DNA of 64,000 bases from positions 62,001-126,000 of the forward strand of contig NZ_BOMQ01000028.1 in NCBI RefSeq assembly GCF_016862275.1, written 5' to 3'. The stretch is from Actinoplanes nipponensis. Lineage in GTDB: Bacteria > Actinomycetota > Actinomycetes > Mycobacteriales > Micromonosporaceae. Made by a program: the position numbers and the translations under genes. The notes under the pieces are model-generated. The model was not told the origin of the DNA. It worked only from the letters and a program-made list of their open reading frames with translations, and did no database searches. Positions 27,108 through 36,537 of the stretch are shown here, one piece after another (the first letter of the stretch is position 1; each line of letters starts with the position of its first letter).

Positions 27108-27984
27108 CGCAGCGCCGCAGCTCCTCCAGGACGCACTGCGCCGGCGGAGTCCCCTCGATCGACGTCTGCACCACGGCGAAGATCGACCGGGTCACCGCCG
27201 GCGCGGTGACCGGCACCGCGAGCAGGCCCTCCGGCAGGTTGGCGGCGCCCAGCCGCGGCAGCACGGTGATCCCGATACCGGCCGCGACGAACGCCAGCGC
27301 GGTCGGGTAGTCGTGCGCCTCGACCCGGAACGGCGGGCTGAAACCGGCCGACCGGCAGGCGTCGAGCAGGTTCTGCCGGCACCAGCCCCGGGCGAAGTCG
27401 TTGTCGATCCAGCGTTCGCCGGCGAGGCGGGCCAGCTCGACCGCGTCCGCGCCGGCCAGCGGGTGCCCGGGCGGCACGACCACCACGTACGGGTCGTCCC
27501 GCAGGTGATGGGCGCGGGTGTCCCGGCCGCCGGTGAAGTCCGGCGGCGCCACCAGCAGCTGGATGTCGACGCGCTTGGCCGGCCCGGCGGTGAAGTCGTC
27601 GCGCAGCTCGAGATCCAGCCGGATGCCGGGGAATCCGCGCAGCAGCGCCCGGGCCACGGCGGGCAGCCAGGCCGCGCCGACCGACGGGAAGTACGCCATC
27701 GACAGCGAGCCGGTGCGCCCGTTGCGCAGGTCGGCGACGAATACCTCGACGTCGCCGAGGCGGCTCAGCGCCCCGTCGATCTGTTCGGCGAGCGCCAGCC
27801 CGACCGCGGTGGGCTCGATCCCCCGCCCGCTGCGCGCGAGCAGGACCAGGCCGGTCTCCCGTTGCAGCGCGGTGACGTGCTGACTGACCGCCGAGGGGGT
27901 GTAGCCCAGGTTGGCCGCGGCGGCGTTGACCGAGCCGCTGGCCACCACGGCCCGGAAGATGCGCAGTCGGTGCGGGTCCAGCAT
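27097..27984 (-). CDS. LysR-family transcriptional regulator
   Basis: Regulator of 295 aa with an N-terminal winged helix (LRIFRAVVASGSVNAAAANLGYTPSAVSQHV, about 6-36) and an effector-binding domain. It is divergent from the DMT-family exporter and shares a short gap with a 7-7-7 inverted repeat, the usual layout for a LysR regulator controlling its neighbour. The inducer is unknown. Confidence 0.9.
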   Translation of the reverse strand: MLDPHRLRIFRAVVASGSVNAAAANLGYTPSAVSQHVTALQRETGLVLLARSGRGIEPTAVGLALAEQIDGALSRLGDVEVFVADLRNGRTGSLSMAYFPSVGAAWLPAVARALLRGFPGIRLDLELRDDFTAGPAKRVDIQLLVAPPDFTGGRDTRAHHLRDDPYVVVVPPGHPLAGADAVELARLAGERWIDNDFARGWCRQNLLDACRSAGFSPPFRVEAHDYPTALAFVAAGIGITVLPRLGAANLPEGLLAVPVTAPAVTRSIFAVVQTSIEGTPPAQCVLEELRRCATG

Positions 27985-27996
27985 GCAGGAGAGCTT

Positions 27997-28017
27997 AACG
28001 GTTCGGTAGAAACCGTT
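27997..28017. promoter_or_regulatory. LysR-type inverted repeat AACGGTT-N7-AACCGTT
   Basis: Perfect 7-bp arms separated by 7 bases, 13 bp upstream of the LysR ATG and 38 bp before the exporter ATG. A classic regulator-binding arrangement controlling both genes. Confidence 0.75.
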
Positions 28018-28054
28018 GCTTGTGCTTAATCCCCGGGGCCCCGAGATTGGGGTG

Positions 28055-28966
28055 ATGCGCACCCCGAGCCTGCCCCTGGTCGCCACCGCCGTCACGATGA
28101 TCCTGTGGGCGTCGGCGTTCATCGTGATCCGCTCGGTCGGCGGCCACTACAGCCCGGGCCCGCTGGCCCTGGGCCGGCTGGCCGCCGGATCGGCGGCCCT
28201 GAGCCTGGTCGCCGCCCTGCGTCCGCGGCGCCTGCCCCGCGGCCGCCCGCTGCTGCTGGTCATCGGGTACGGCGTGCTCTGGTTCGGCCTGTACGCGGTG
28301 GTGCTCAACGCGGCCGAGCACCACCTCGACGCCGGCACCACGGCCCTGGTGGTCAACGTCGGCCCGATCCTGATCGCCGTCACGGCCGGCGTGTACCTCC
28401 GGGAGGGCTTCCCCCGCGGCCTGGTCGCCGGGCTGGCCATCGCCTTCTCGGGCGTCGTCACGATCGCGATCGCCACCTCCACCGGCCGGCACGACGCGCT
28501 CGGTGTCGTGCTCGCCCTGGGCGCCGCCGTCCTGTACGCCGCCGGCGTCCTGCTGCAGAAGCAGGCCCTGCGCGACGTGGACCCGTTCACCGCCACCTGG
28601 CTCGGCTGCCTGGCCGGGACGCTCGCCTGCCTGCCGTTCGCCCCGGGCCTGCTCGGCGAGCTGCGCGCCGCGCCCGGCCCGGCCACGCTGGGCGTGCTCT
28701 ACCTGGGCCTGTTCCCCACCGCGATCGCGTTCGCCACCTGGGCCTACGCCCTCAAGCGGATGAGCGCGGGCGGGCTGAGCTCGTCGTCCTACCTGGTGCC
28801 GGGCATCGCCGTGCTGCTCTCCGGGCTGGTGCTGGGCGAGGTGCCGGCCCCGCTCGCGCTCGCCGGCGGGGCCCTGTGCCTGCTCGGCGTCGCCGTGACC
28901 CGGCTGCCGGAGTCGGCACTGTTGCACATCATGGGCAACAAGCCTGGACCCCGGGCCCGCTTGTAA
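28055..28966 (+). CDS. EamA/DMT-family transporter
   Basis: Membrane exporter of 303 aa with ten predicted helices in two EamA repeats (N-terminal motif LWASAFIVIRSVGGHYSP; second repeat from about residue 155). DMT proteins of this kind export amino acids or metabolites. The start at 28055 (MRTPSLPL) is preferred because helix 1 begins directly after it; a GTG lies one codon upstream. Divergent from its likely LysR regulator. Confidence 0.88.
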   Translation: MRTPSLPLVATAVTMILWASAFIVIRSVGGHYSPGPLALGRLAAGSAALSLVAALRPRRLPRGRPLLLVIGYGVLWFGLYAVVLNAAEHHLDAGTTALVVNVGPILIAVTAGVYLREGFPRGLVAGLAIAFSGVVTIAIATSTGRHDALGVVLALGAAVLYAAGVLLQKQALRDVDPFTATWLGCLAGTLACLPFAPGLLGELRAAPGPATLGVLYLGLFPTAIAFATWAYALKRMSAGGLSSSSYLVPGIAVLLSGLVLGEVPAPLALAGGALCLLGVAVTRLPESALLHIMGNKPGPRARL

Positions 28967-28980
28967 GTACCGTGACGGAC

Positions 28981-29745
28981 ATGACTCATTACCTGGCCGG
29001 GGTGGCGGACGCATGGCAGGAAAGCTGGGACCGGCAGCAGGAGGCCTACCTCCCGGACCGCGAGCACCGGATCGCGGCGCTGCTCGACGCCGTCGCGGCG
29101 GTGACCCCGGACGGCCGGCCCCGGCTCCTCGACCTGGCCGGCGGCACCGGCGCCATCGCGCTGCGCGCCCTCGCCCGGTTCCCGTCCGCGCAGGTCACGG
29201 TCGTGGACCAGGACCCCGTGCTGCTGGCCCTGGCCGGCGCCGCGCTCGACGGCCGGGCCCGGATCGTCGGCGCGGACCTGAGCCGGCCGTCCTGGACGGA
29301 CGCGCTCCCGCACCGCGACTACGACGCCGTGCTGACCGCGACGGCGCTGCACTGGCTCGAGCCGGAACGCCTCGGCGGGCTCTACGGCGAGATCCGCGGG
29401 GTGCTGCGCGCCGGCGGGCTGTTCGTCAACGCCGACCACATGCCCGACCAGGGGCTGCCGGAGCTGACGAAGAAGCTGCTCACCACGGCGGACGTCCGCC
29501 GCGAGGCCCGCTACGCGACGGGGGCGGCCCTGTCGTGGGGCGACTGGTGGACGCGCGTGGCCGCCGACCCGCTGCTGGCCCCCCTGTACGCCGAACGCGA
29601 GAAGATCTACCCGACCGGGCACGGCAGCGCCGAGTGGACCCCGCCGGCCGACTGGCACCTGGCGGCGCTGCGGGCGGCCGGGTTCACCGAGGCGGGGCTG
29701 CTGTGGCGGGACGGCGCGGACGCCGCCGTGGCCGCCCTGGCCTGA
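28981..29745 (+). CDS. Class I SAM-dependent methyltransferase
   Basis: Cytosolic methyltransferase of 254 aa. Motif I is LLDLAGGTGAIAL (about 40-52), acidic motif II is VTVVDQDP, and VLTATALHWLEP follows. The substrate is not evident. The ATG at 28981 is used; an in-frame GTG at 28972 directly after the exporter gene is an alternative, and neither has a good ribosome-binding site. A near-palindrome of 19 bp (GTTGC...GCAAC, 28921-28939) lies upstream within the exporter gene. Confidence 0.85.
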   Translation: MTHYLAGVADAWQESWDRQQEAYLPDREHRIAALLDAVAAVTPDGRPRLLDLAGGTGAIALRALARFPSAQVTVVDQDPVLLALAGAALDGRARIVGADLSRPSWTDALPHRDYDAVLTATALHWLEPERLGGLYGEIRGVLRAGGLFVNADHMPDQGLPELTKKLLTTADVRREARYATGAALSWGDWWTRVAADPLLAPLYAEREKIYPTGHGSAEWTPPADWHLAALRAAGFTEAGLLWRDGADAAVAALA

Positions 29746-29831
29746 GCGGAGGCCGCGAGCGGCGCCCGCCCGGGGTCGATGCGGGTGGCCGGCACCGTCC
29801 TCCGCGATGCGGGCGACGGCGCTGCCGCGGA

Positions 29832-30041
29832 TCAGCCGCTGCGGCGGTTGCCGTACTGGCGGGGGCTCTGCACGGAGCCCCGGCCGACCGGCTGCTGGCC
29901 CTTGCTGAAGACCTCGCCGCCCCGGGCGGTCTTCTTGCCCTTCGCCCGGCGCTCGGCCCGGTTGGCGAACACCTCGGGCTCCTGCTCGGCCGACTCGCCG
30001 GCGGCGGTCTCGGCGGTGTTGTCGGCACTCGACTCGGACAT
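29832..30041 (-). CDS. Small Arg/Gly-rich hydrophilic protein, unknown
   Basis: A 69-residue protein with an acidic Ser/Glu/Ala N-terminus and a basic second half (ANRAERRAKGKKTARGG, then SPRQYGNRRSG). No structure-forming hydrophobic core is visible, so it is likely disordered and may bind nucleic acid. GGGAG five bases before the ATG supports translation. The composition resembles short conserved proteins of Micromonosporaceae; function unknown. Confidence 0.6.
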   Translation of the reverse strand: MSESSADNTAETAAGESAEQEPEVFANRAERRAKGKKTARGGEVFSKGQQPVGRGSVQSPRQYGNRRSG

Positions 30042-30169
30042 CGTGACTCCCTGGACTGGCGGCTGCCGCGTGGGTCGTCACCGACCCGGCGACGCGGCGG
30101 CCGACCGCCAAACGGTAGCGCAGAGCCCGACGGCGCCCGCCACCGATCCACCACGGCGCGCGGGACGAA

Positions 30170-30961
30170 TCAGGCGGCGCCACCCGAGCGGATGCTCTCG
30201 CGGATCCAGCCGGCGATGGTGTCGGTGCGCGCGCTGTTCTCCACCGACGTGTGCGGGCAGCTCGGGCCGTTGCTGACCACCGAGACCAGCACCGGGCGGG
30301 CGTGGGCGCGCTCCAGGAAGAACGGGGCGCCGGAGTCGTACGGGCACGGGGTGGTGTCGCTCTGCGGCGCGTACCCCCGCAGGCCCGTCACCGAGTCGCT
30401 CAGCGAGACCACCGTCATCTGCCCGGTCCGCAGCCGGGTCACCGGCGCCGGGTTCACGCTGGTCGTCGAGCCGTAGCCGGTGACCCGCACGACCGCGCCG
30501 AGCTCGGGCGGGCGGTGCCCCACGCGCAGCGGCCGCACGTCGCGCACGGGCTCGGCCAGCCGGGCCAGCGAGACGTCGGCCGTCGGGGACTGGATCACCG
30601 CGACGACCTCGAGCTCGTGGCCGCCGGCGCCGGTCAGGTCGGTGCGACCCACGGTCGCCGTGGTCAGGTCGGCCACCGGGCGGCTCACCCGGACGTTGTC
30701 GGCGTCCCGGAAGCAGTGCCCGGCGGTGATCACCCATTGCGGCGCGATGAGCGCGCCGGAGCAGGCGCTGTTGCGGCGCCCGCCGTCCGCGGTGGGGATG
30801 CCGGTCATGGTCAGCTTCACGGCGAAGCGGTACCGGCCGTCCGGCACCGGCTCGCCGTTGGCGATCGCGGTCGCGGCGCCGGCGGTGCTCAGCAGCAGGC
30901 TCAGCGCGGCCACCGGCGCGAGCAGGGCACCGACGATGATCGATCTGGTCGTCCGTCGCAT
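30170..30961 (-). CDS. Secreted trypsin-like serine protease (S1)
   Basis: Extracellular protease of 263 aa. Signal peptide about 1-32, short propeptide, mature start near IANGEPVPDG. The catalytic triad is His82 (TAGHC), Asp129 (TADVSL) and Ser210 (CPYDSGAPFF). The usual GDSGGP reads YDSGAP, a variant seen in some actinomycete S1 proteins. Two or three disulfides are likely (Cys67/Cys83, Cys206 and a late Cys). It appears to be a single gene. Confidence 0.9.
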   Translation of the reverse strand: MRRTTRSIIVGALLAPVAALSLLLSTAGAATAIANGEPVPDGRYRFAVKLTMTGIPTADGGRRNSACSGALIAPQWVITAGHCFRDADNVRVSRPVADLTTATVGRTDLTGAGGHELEVVAVIQSPTADVSLARLAEPVRDVRPLRVGHRPPELGAVVRVTGYGSTTSVNPAPVTRLRTGQMTVVSLSDSVTGLRGYAPQSDTTPCPYDSGAPFFLERAHARPVLVSVVSNGPSCPHTSVENSARTDTIAGWIRESIRSGGAA

Positions 30962-31079
30962 CGGGCCAACCTAGCGGCCGCCGCGGGCCCCGAGAAACCC
31001 CGGCGGCGTACGGATAGCCGACACTCGCCCGTGCGCACCCGACATCCGGCCCGTCCGGACCCGGCCGGGCCCGGCCGGG

Positions 31080-32837
31080 TCAGCGCGTCGTGCTCGTGCG
31101 CAGGGAGAGCGCCTCCAGGAAGACCGCGCCGATCTGGGCCGGGTCCTCGGCGATGAAGACGCCGCCGCCGGTCTGCCGGGTGATCTGCTCCAGCGGGGAG
31201 CGGTCCACCGCGTCGCCCACCCCGACGACGATCACCTGGACCGGCCGGTCCACGCTCTTCGCCGCGTCGAGCTCGGCGAGCAGCTCGTCCAGCTTGATGT
31301 CGCCGGCCTTCTGCCCCGCGTCGGCGCCGTCGGTCAGCAGCAGCACCGAGTTGACCCGGCCCGCCTGCCAGCCCTCCTGCACCTCGCGGTAGCCGTCCAG
31401 GATCGTGCGGTAGAGACCCGCGTCCCCGCCGGCCGGCTGGATGCCGCCGAGCGCCCGCGCGACGTCGGCCCGCTTGTCGGTCAGCGGCCCGATGGGCACC
31501 AGCTCCCGGTGGTTGCCGGTGCCGACGCCGGCCGCGAACAGCCAGAGCCCCACCTGCCAGTCGTCGCTGAACAGGCCCAGGCCGCTGCGGGCGGCCGCCA
31601 GCGTCACCTGCATCCGGGTGGCGTTGCGGGCGGTCGGCACGGGTGTGCGCATGCTCTGCGAGGCGTCCACGATGGCCAGGATCCGGGCCGGCGCCACCAC
31701 CGCCGACCAGCCGGCCAGGGCCCGGTCGATGGCCGCGCCGTCGGTCGTGGCGGCCGCCGCCTCACCGCTGCCGGCGCCCGGGGAGGGGCCCACGCGCGAC
31801 GGCGCGCCGGCCGGCGCCTTGAGACCGGCCGGGGCGCTGCCGTCGGGGGGCCGGACGCCGGCCGCGGCGAGCCGGCCGCGGAAGCCGGCGGAGCCGCTGA
31901 GCACGTCGTAGAGCTGGTGGGCCGCCTCGGCCTGGGGCCGGCCGAGCTCGGGCATGACCGCGAACGGGTAGTCCAGTGGGGTCGCCGCGGGGTCGAGATA
32001 CAGCGCGGCCAGGCCGACCGGCGGCGTGGCGGCGTTGTACCGCACGACGTCGCTCTCGGACATGGCGGCCAGGCCGAGCCCGGCGGCCAGCGAGCCGGCG
32101 TCGGAACCCTGCGGCAGCTGGGCCATCAGGTCGTCGCGCAGCACGGAGGTGTCGGTGGCCAGGGCCCGCAGCAGGCCGTTGGAGGTGCCCGGGCGGCGCT
32201 GGTCCAGCGTCGTGGCCGAACCGCTCAGCACCAGCAGGCCGGACAGCGCGGCGGCGTCGCGGGTCGGGTCGACCGTGCCGGCCCGGAAGTTGGTGCTGGT
32301 GGTGATCTGGGCGACCAGGTCGGCGTAGCCGAGCTTCTGCTTCGGCCAGCCCAGCCGCTTGGCCACGGGCTCCGGCATCGCCATGACGACCGGGCTCATC
32401 GCCACGGAACCCTCGTCGGTGAAGGCCAGCTGCGGGGCGGCGGCGCGCAGCCGCTGCAACCAGGTACGCGCGTCGGGAACCCAGACGTCCGGCGGCGTCA
32501 CGCCCGCCCGCGGCGCGCCGGCGCCGGCGAGGGAGACCTTCTGCCCGGCGCTGAGCACGGCCGCGACGTCGGCGGGATCGGCCGCGCGGACATCGACGGC
32601 CACACAGGTCCCGTCCACGGCCGCCTTGCCGGCGACCCATTCCGCGGCGGACTGCTGCACGGCGGTGGCGATCTCGGGCGCGACGGCCACGGACAGCCGC
32701 ACCTGACCGCTGCACCCACCCCCGCCGAACTGCCCGGCGACGATGCGCGCGCCGGCCACCACGGCCACCACGGCCAGCGTGGCGAGCACGGCGGTGCCGG
32801 CGCGGAGTCGCGAACGTCGTCGATGGCGGCCTGTCAC
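31080..32837 (-). CDS. Membrane-anchored solute-binding-like plus VWA protein
   Basis: A 585-residue protein with a basic N-terminus and one transmembrane helix (about 13-34). An extracellular region resembling periplasmic binding proteins (about 45-330: LSVAVAPEIATAVQQ, TPPDVWVPDARTWL) comes next, then a Ser/Pro/Gly linker, and a von Willebrand factor A domain whose metal site begins at Asp391 (DASQS) with LLTDGAD later. Such fusions are known in actinobacteria but their role is unclear; metal-dependent adhesion or assembly at the cell surface is plausible. The start is GTG. The 232-bp gap before it holds nothing recognised. Confidence 0.85.
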   Translation of the reverse strand: MTGRHRRRSRLRAGTAVLATLAVVAVVAGARIVAGQFGGGGCSGQVRLSVAVAPEIATAVQQSAAEWVAGKAAVDGTCVAVDVRAADPADVAAVLSAGQKVSLAGAGAPRAGVTPPDVWVPDARTWLQRLRAAAPQLAFTDEGSVAMSPVVMAMPEPVAKRLGWPKQKLGYADLVAQITTSTNFRAGTVDPTRDAAALSGLLVLSGSATTLDQRRPGTSNGLLRALATDTSVLRDDLMAQLPQGSDAGSLAAGLGLAAMSESDVVRYNAATPPVGLAALYLDPAATPLDYPFAVMPELGRPQAEAAHQLYDVLSGSAGFRGRLAAAGVRPPDGSAPAGLKAPAGAPSRVGPSPGAGSGEAAAATTDGAAIDRALAGWSAVVAPARILAIVDASQSMRTPVPTARNATRMQVTLAAARSGLGLFSDDWQVGLWLFAAGVGTGNHRELVPIGPLTDKRADVARALGGIQPAGGDAGLYRTILDGYREVQEGWQAGRVNSVLLLTDGADAGQKAGDIKLDELLAELDAAKSVDRPVQVIVVGVGDAVDRSPLEQITRQTGGGVFIAEDPAQIGAVFLEALSLRTSTTR

Positions 32838-33069
32838 GTAGCCATCATCGACAAGAACACCTTCTGCCGCTAGGCCCTGGAAGGCACGGATATGGCCGGG
32901 ACAATCCGTTTAAGGGGTCAAGGCGCTCCGGAAAACGCGGGTGGCGGGGTATTGGCGGCTTTTGCCCGGACGGTGGGGCGGGAAGGCGGCGGGTGGGCAC
33001 GATCCGTACGATCACGGTCGGGCCGCACCATCGGAGCCGGGTTCGCCGGCCGCCGGGGCGGACGCGCGG

Positions 33070-35166
33070 TCAGACCGCCTCGACGGTGAAGACGGCTGCC
33101 TGCTCCGGCGTCAGCAGCGGCACCGCCAGCCCCACCTCCCCCAGCACCCGCCCCGGCAGCGTGACCTGACCCGCCGCCAGCCAGGCCGGCGGAGCGTCCT
33201 GCACCACGCGCGCCGCCGGCCCGAGGGCCAGCGGCCGTACCGTGTACCGCCGCTCCGGGTCCAGGCCCGGCAACCGCATCGGCGGCGGCAGAGCGGCGTC
33301 CGCGGCCCGGAGCGCGACCAGCGCGTAGAGCGCGGAGCGGCCGTCCGGGGCCACCACCCCGTGCACGAAGTGGGCGTCGTCGTCGCCGCCCGAGCGCACC
33401 ACGGTTCCGGTGTGCAGCAGCGGGCGCAGCCGTTTGTACTCCGCCACCCACCGGGCGACGGCCGCCCGTTCCGCGTCGGTCGCCGTGGTCAGGTCCCATT
33501 CGATGCCCGCGCTGCCGAACAGCGCGGTGGCGAGGCGGAAGCTCAGCGCCGACGTGCGCCCGGTGATGTGCGCGGTCGCCGCGCCCAGGTGGCCGCCCAG
33601 GTACTCGGGCGGGATCAGCACGCCGGTCCAGCGCTGGATCCGCTGGCGTTCCAGCGGGTCGTTGGTGTCGGAGGTCCACACCCGGTCGACCAGGTCGAGG
33701 ATGCCCAGGTCGATGCGGGCGCCGCCGGAGGCACAGCTCTCGATCTCCACCTCCGGGAAGGCCGCGCGCAGCTCGGCCAGCAGCCGGTACAGGGCCGCGG
33801 TCTGGCGGTGGGTCGCGCCGTGCTGCAGCAGGTCGCGGTTGTGGTCCCATTTCAGGAAGGCGATCGGGTACGCGGTGAGCAGCTCCCGCAGCCGCCCGGC
33901 CACGTACGCGTACGCCTCGGGGTGGCCCAGGTCGAGCACGCGCTGATGCCGCCAGGTCGGCCCGGCCGGCCCGCCGAGCACCCAGTCGGGGTGGTCCCGG
34001 GCCAGCGCCGAGTCGGGGCTGACCATCTCCGGCTCGACCCACAGCCCGAAGTCCATGCCGCGCCGGCGGACCCGGTCGATCAGCGGGTGCAGCCCGGCCG
34101 GGTGGCGGTCCGGGTCGACGTGCCAGTCGCCGAGCGCGCGGCGGTCGTCGGTGCGGCCGGTGAACCACCCGTCGTCGAGCACGAAGCGTTCCACGCCCGC
34201 CTCGGCGGCGGTGTCGACCAGCCGGGCCAGGGTGTCCGGGTCGTGGTCGAAGTAGACCGCCTCCCAGGTGTTGAGCACGACCGGGCGCGGGAGCCGCGGT
34301 GCGCGCCGCGCACGGATCCACGGGTGCAGCCGGTCCGACAGCCCGTCGATGCCCTGCGCCGAGTGGACCGCGACCGTCCACGGCGTGGTGTACCGCTCCC
34401 CCGGCCGCAGCGTGAGTTCGCCCGGTGCGAGCAGCTCGCCGGCGCCGAGCAGGCCGGGGCCCAGCGGCGACCGTTCGGCCCACAGCCGTTTGTCGCCGCT
34501 CCAGGCCAGGTGCACGGCCCAGACCTGGCCGGTGCGGAAGTCGAAGCCGGGGGTGCCGGCCATCATCAGGTACGGGTCGTCGTGGCCCGGACGCCCGTGC
34601 CGGGTCTCCCGGCTCCACACCCCGTGCCGCCACGGCGCGCGCTGGGGCCGCCGCTCGTACGCCCACAGCCCGCTGAAGTCCAGCAGCTCGGCCGCGGGCG
34701 CGGGCACCGGCAGCACCACGTCGAGCGCGGTGAGGTGGCAGGCGCCCGTACCGGTGTGCCGCAGGTGGTGGCGCGCCCGCAGCACGCCGTGGGCGCTGAG
34801 CTCGATCTCGGTGCCGATCCGCAGCCGGCCGTCGGCGGCCCCGAGGTCCAGCCGGACCGCGAGCGGCCCGTCGCGGCGCACCCCCAGCAGGCGCAGGCCG
34901 GCGACCGGGGCGCCGTCGGCCGGCCACCAGCCGGCGATCCCGGGCCGGCCGCTCCAGCCCTGGTCCAGGGTGGGCAGCAGGGACAGCCGCAGCGGCTCGT
35001 CGAGCGAGCTGGGCGGCACCGCGGGCGCCGCCGCGCCGGCCAGCGCGGCCAGGTCGCCGTCCGTGAGGTCGCCGAGGTCCGGTCCCCAGTGCACGACGGC
35101 AGCCGGCCGCGGGCCGCGGGCGTCCAGCACGAAGCTGGTGCCCGCGGCCCGCAGGTGGATGATCAA
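33070..35166 (-). CDS. GH36 alpha-galactosidase, cytosolic
   Basis: Retaining alpha-galactosidase of 698 aa without a signal peptide. An N-terminal beta-sandwich precedes the barrel. Nucleophile Asp441 lies in FLKWDHNRDL, and the acid/base lies in WTSDTNDPLER (497-507). DDGWF (331-335) and CASGG (478-482) are further GH36 marks. The start is TTG with AAGGAG eight bases upstream, four bases after the binding-protein stop, making it the last gene of the galactoside operon. It would release galactose from raffinose- or galactomannan-type oligosaccharides. Confidence 0.93.
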   Translation of the reverse strand: MIIHLRAAGTSFVLDARGPRPAAVVHWGPDLGDLTDGDLAALAGAAAPAVPPSSLDEPLRLSLLPTLDQGWSGRPGIAGWWPADGAPVAGLRLLGVRRDGPLAVRLDLGAADGRLRIGTEIELSAHGVLRARHHLRHTGTGACHLTALDVVLPVPAPAAELLDFSGLWAYERRPQRAPWRHGVWSRETRHGRPGHDDPYLMMAGTPGFDFRTGQVWAVHLAWSGDKRLWAERSPLGPGLLGAGELLAPGELTLRPGERYTTPWTVAVHSAQGIDGLSDRLHPWIRARRAPRLPRPVVLNTWEAVYFDHDPDTLARLVDTAAEAGVERFVLDDGWFTGRTDDRRALGDWHVDPDRHPAGLHPLIDRVRRRGMDFGLWVEPEMVSPDSALARDHPDWVLGGPAGPTWRHQRVLDLGHPEAYAYVAGRLRELLTAYPIAFLKWDHNRDLLQHGATHRQTAALYRLLAELRAAFPEVEIESCASGGARIDLGILDLVDRVWTSDTNDPLERQRIQRWTGVLIPPEYLGGHLGAATAHITGRTSALSFRLATALFGSAGIEWDLTTATDAERAAVARWVAEYKRLRPLLHTGTVVRSGGDDDAHFVHGVVAPDGRSALYALVALRAADAALPPPMRLPGLDPERRYTVRPLALGPAARVVQDAPPAWLAAGQVTLPGRVLGEVGLAVPLLTPEQAAVFTVEAV

Positions 35167-35170
35167 CAGG

Positions 35171-36502
35171 TCACTCCTTGACCGGGATGGCCTGCGACTT
35201 GAGCGTCTGGATGGTGGACGCCTGGGCGGCGGTGAGGGCGTCCACCAGGGTGCCCTTGCCGGAGACGGCGGCCTTGAAGCCGTCGGAGGCGTTGGCGTAG
35301 GTGGAGGTCATCGTCGGTCCCCAGGTGAAGTCGGGGGCGACCTCGGTGGAGGCCTGGGCGAAGACGTCGTAGATGGGCTGGTCGCCGTAGAACTTGACGC
35401 CCTTCTTCAGCGCCGGCAGCGCGGCGCCGGCCTTGGTCGCCGGGTACAGGTTGGCCTTCTCGTTGAGCAGGGTCAGCGCCTCCTCGGAGGTGTTGAGCCA
35501 CAGCGCGAACTGCGCCGCCTCGTACGGGTGCTTCGAGGTCTTGAAGACCGCGGTGGACGAGCCGCCCCAGTTGCCGGCCTTCTTCTCCCCGGCCGCCCAC
35601 TGCGGCATCGGGGCGACCTTCCACTTGCCGGCCGTCTTCGGCGCGCCGGTGGCGATGGAGTTGGCCCCCCACACCGCGGAGACCCAGGTCCAGGACTTGT
35701 CGGTGTTGTAGGCGTTGTCCCACTCCGGCGTCCACGGCGGCACGGTCGAGACGAGCTTCTTGTCGATCAGGTTCTGCCAGTAGTCGGCGACCTTCTTGGT
35801 GTTCGGGTCGGTCATGCTGACCGTCCACTGGTTGCTGTCGTTGGCGAACCAGCGGCCACCGGCCTGCCAGGCGAGCCCGGCGAACTGGTTGATGTCGCTC
35901 TGCGAGAAGTTGGTGATGTAGCCGCCGGCCGCCTTGACCTTCTCGGCCGCCGCGGCGTACTCGTCCCAGGTGGTCGGCGGGGCGATGCCGGCCTTGGAGA
36001 ACAGGTCGGCCCGGTAGAACATGGCCATCGGGCCGGCGTCCTGCGGCACGCCGAACACCTTGCCCTCCTCGCCGAAGGTCACCTGGTTCCAGGTCCAGTC
36101 CACGAACTGGTCCTTGGCCTTGGCGACGATGTCACAGCCGCCCAGGTCGGCCAGGCCGTCCTGGACGCGGAAGCTGGGCAGCGCGTCGTACTCGATGTGC
36201 CCGAGGTCGGGGGCGTTGCCGGCCTTGAGCTGGTTGAAGAAGTTCTGGTAGGTGCCGCTGTTGCCGTTCGGGCCGGTCTGCACCTTGACCTGGATGTTGG
36301 GGTTCTTGGCGTTCCAGACCTTGACGACCTCCTCGAGGTCGGGGATCCACGAGGTGTAGGTCAGCGTGACCGGGCCCGAGGACGGCTTGCACGATGAGGC
36401 CGCGGCGGTGCCGGAGCCCGAGTCGTCGCTGCCGGACGAGCACGCGGCCAGCAGCAAGGCGGAGGTCAGCAGCACGCTGGCCGACCGGAGGGATGCGCGC
36501 AT
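35171..36502 (-). CDS. Sugar ABC transporter binding lipoprotein, galactoside operon
   Basis: Family-1 solute-binding protein of 443 aa. Signal peptide with lipobox LLAAC, so Cys21 is acylated, and a Ser/Gly spacer. The ATG at 36502 has AAAGGAAA upstream. Specificity for galactose-containing oligosaccharides is inferred from GH42 and GH36 in the same operon. It stands downstream of the permease pair, an unusual order compared with the bxl-like operon, where the binding protein comes first. Confidence 0.9.
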   Translation of the reverse strand: MRASLRSASVLLTSALLLAACSSGSDDSGSGTAAASSCKPSSGPVTLTYTSWIPDLEEVVKVWNAKNPNIQVKVQTGPNGNSGTYQNFFNQLKAGNAPDLGHIEYDALPSFRVQDGLADLGGCDIVAKAKDQFVDWTWNQVTFGEEGKVFGVPQDAGPMAMFYRADLFSKAGIAPPTTWDEYAAAAEKVKAAGGYITNFSQSDINQFAGLAWQAGGRWFANDSNQWTVSMTDPNTKKVADYWQNLIDKKLVSTVPPWTPEWDNAYNTDKSWTWVSAVWGANSIATGAPKTAGKWKVAPMPQWAAGEKKAGNWGGSSTAVFKTSKHPYEAAQFALWLNTSEEALTLLNEKANLYPATKAGAALPALKKGVKFYGDQPIYDVFAQASTEVAPDFTWGPTMTSTYANASDGFKAAVSGKGTLVDALTAAQASTIQTLKSQAIPVKE

Positions 36503-36537
36503 AGCGTTTCCTTTGTGATGGACGGGACTGAATCGGA

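Noticed and set aside
29607..30154. Overlapping minus-strand frames near the methyltransferase end
   Set aside because: Shadow composition; only the 69-aa frame at 29832-30041 has a ribosome-binding site and non-random composition.
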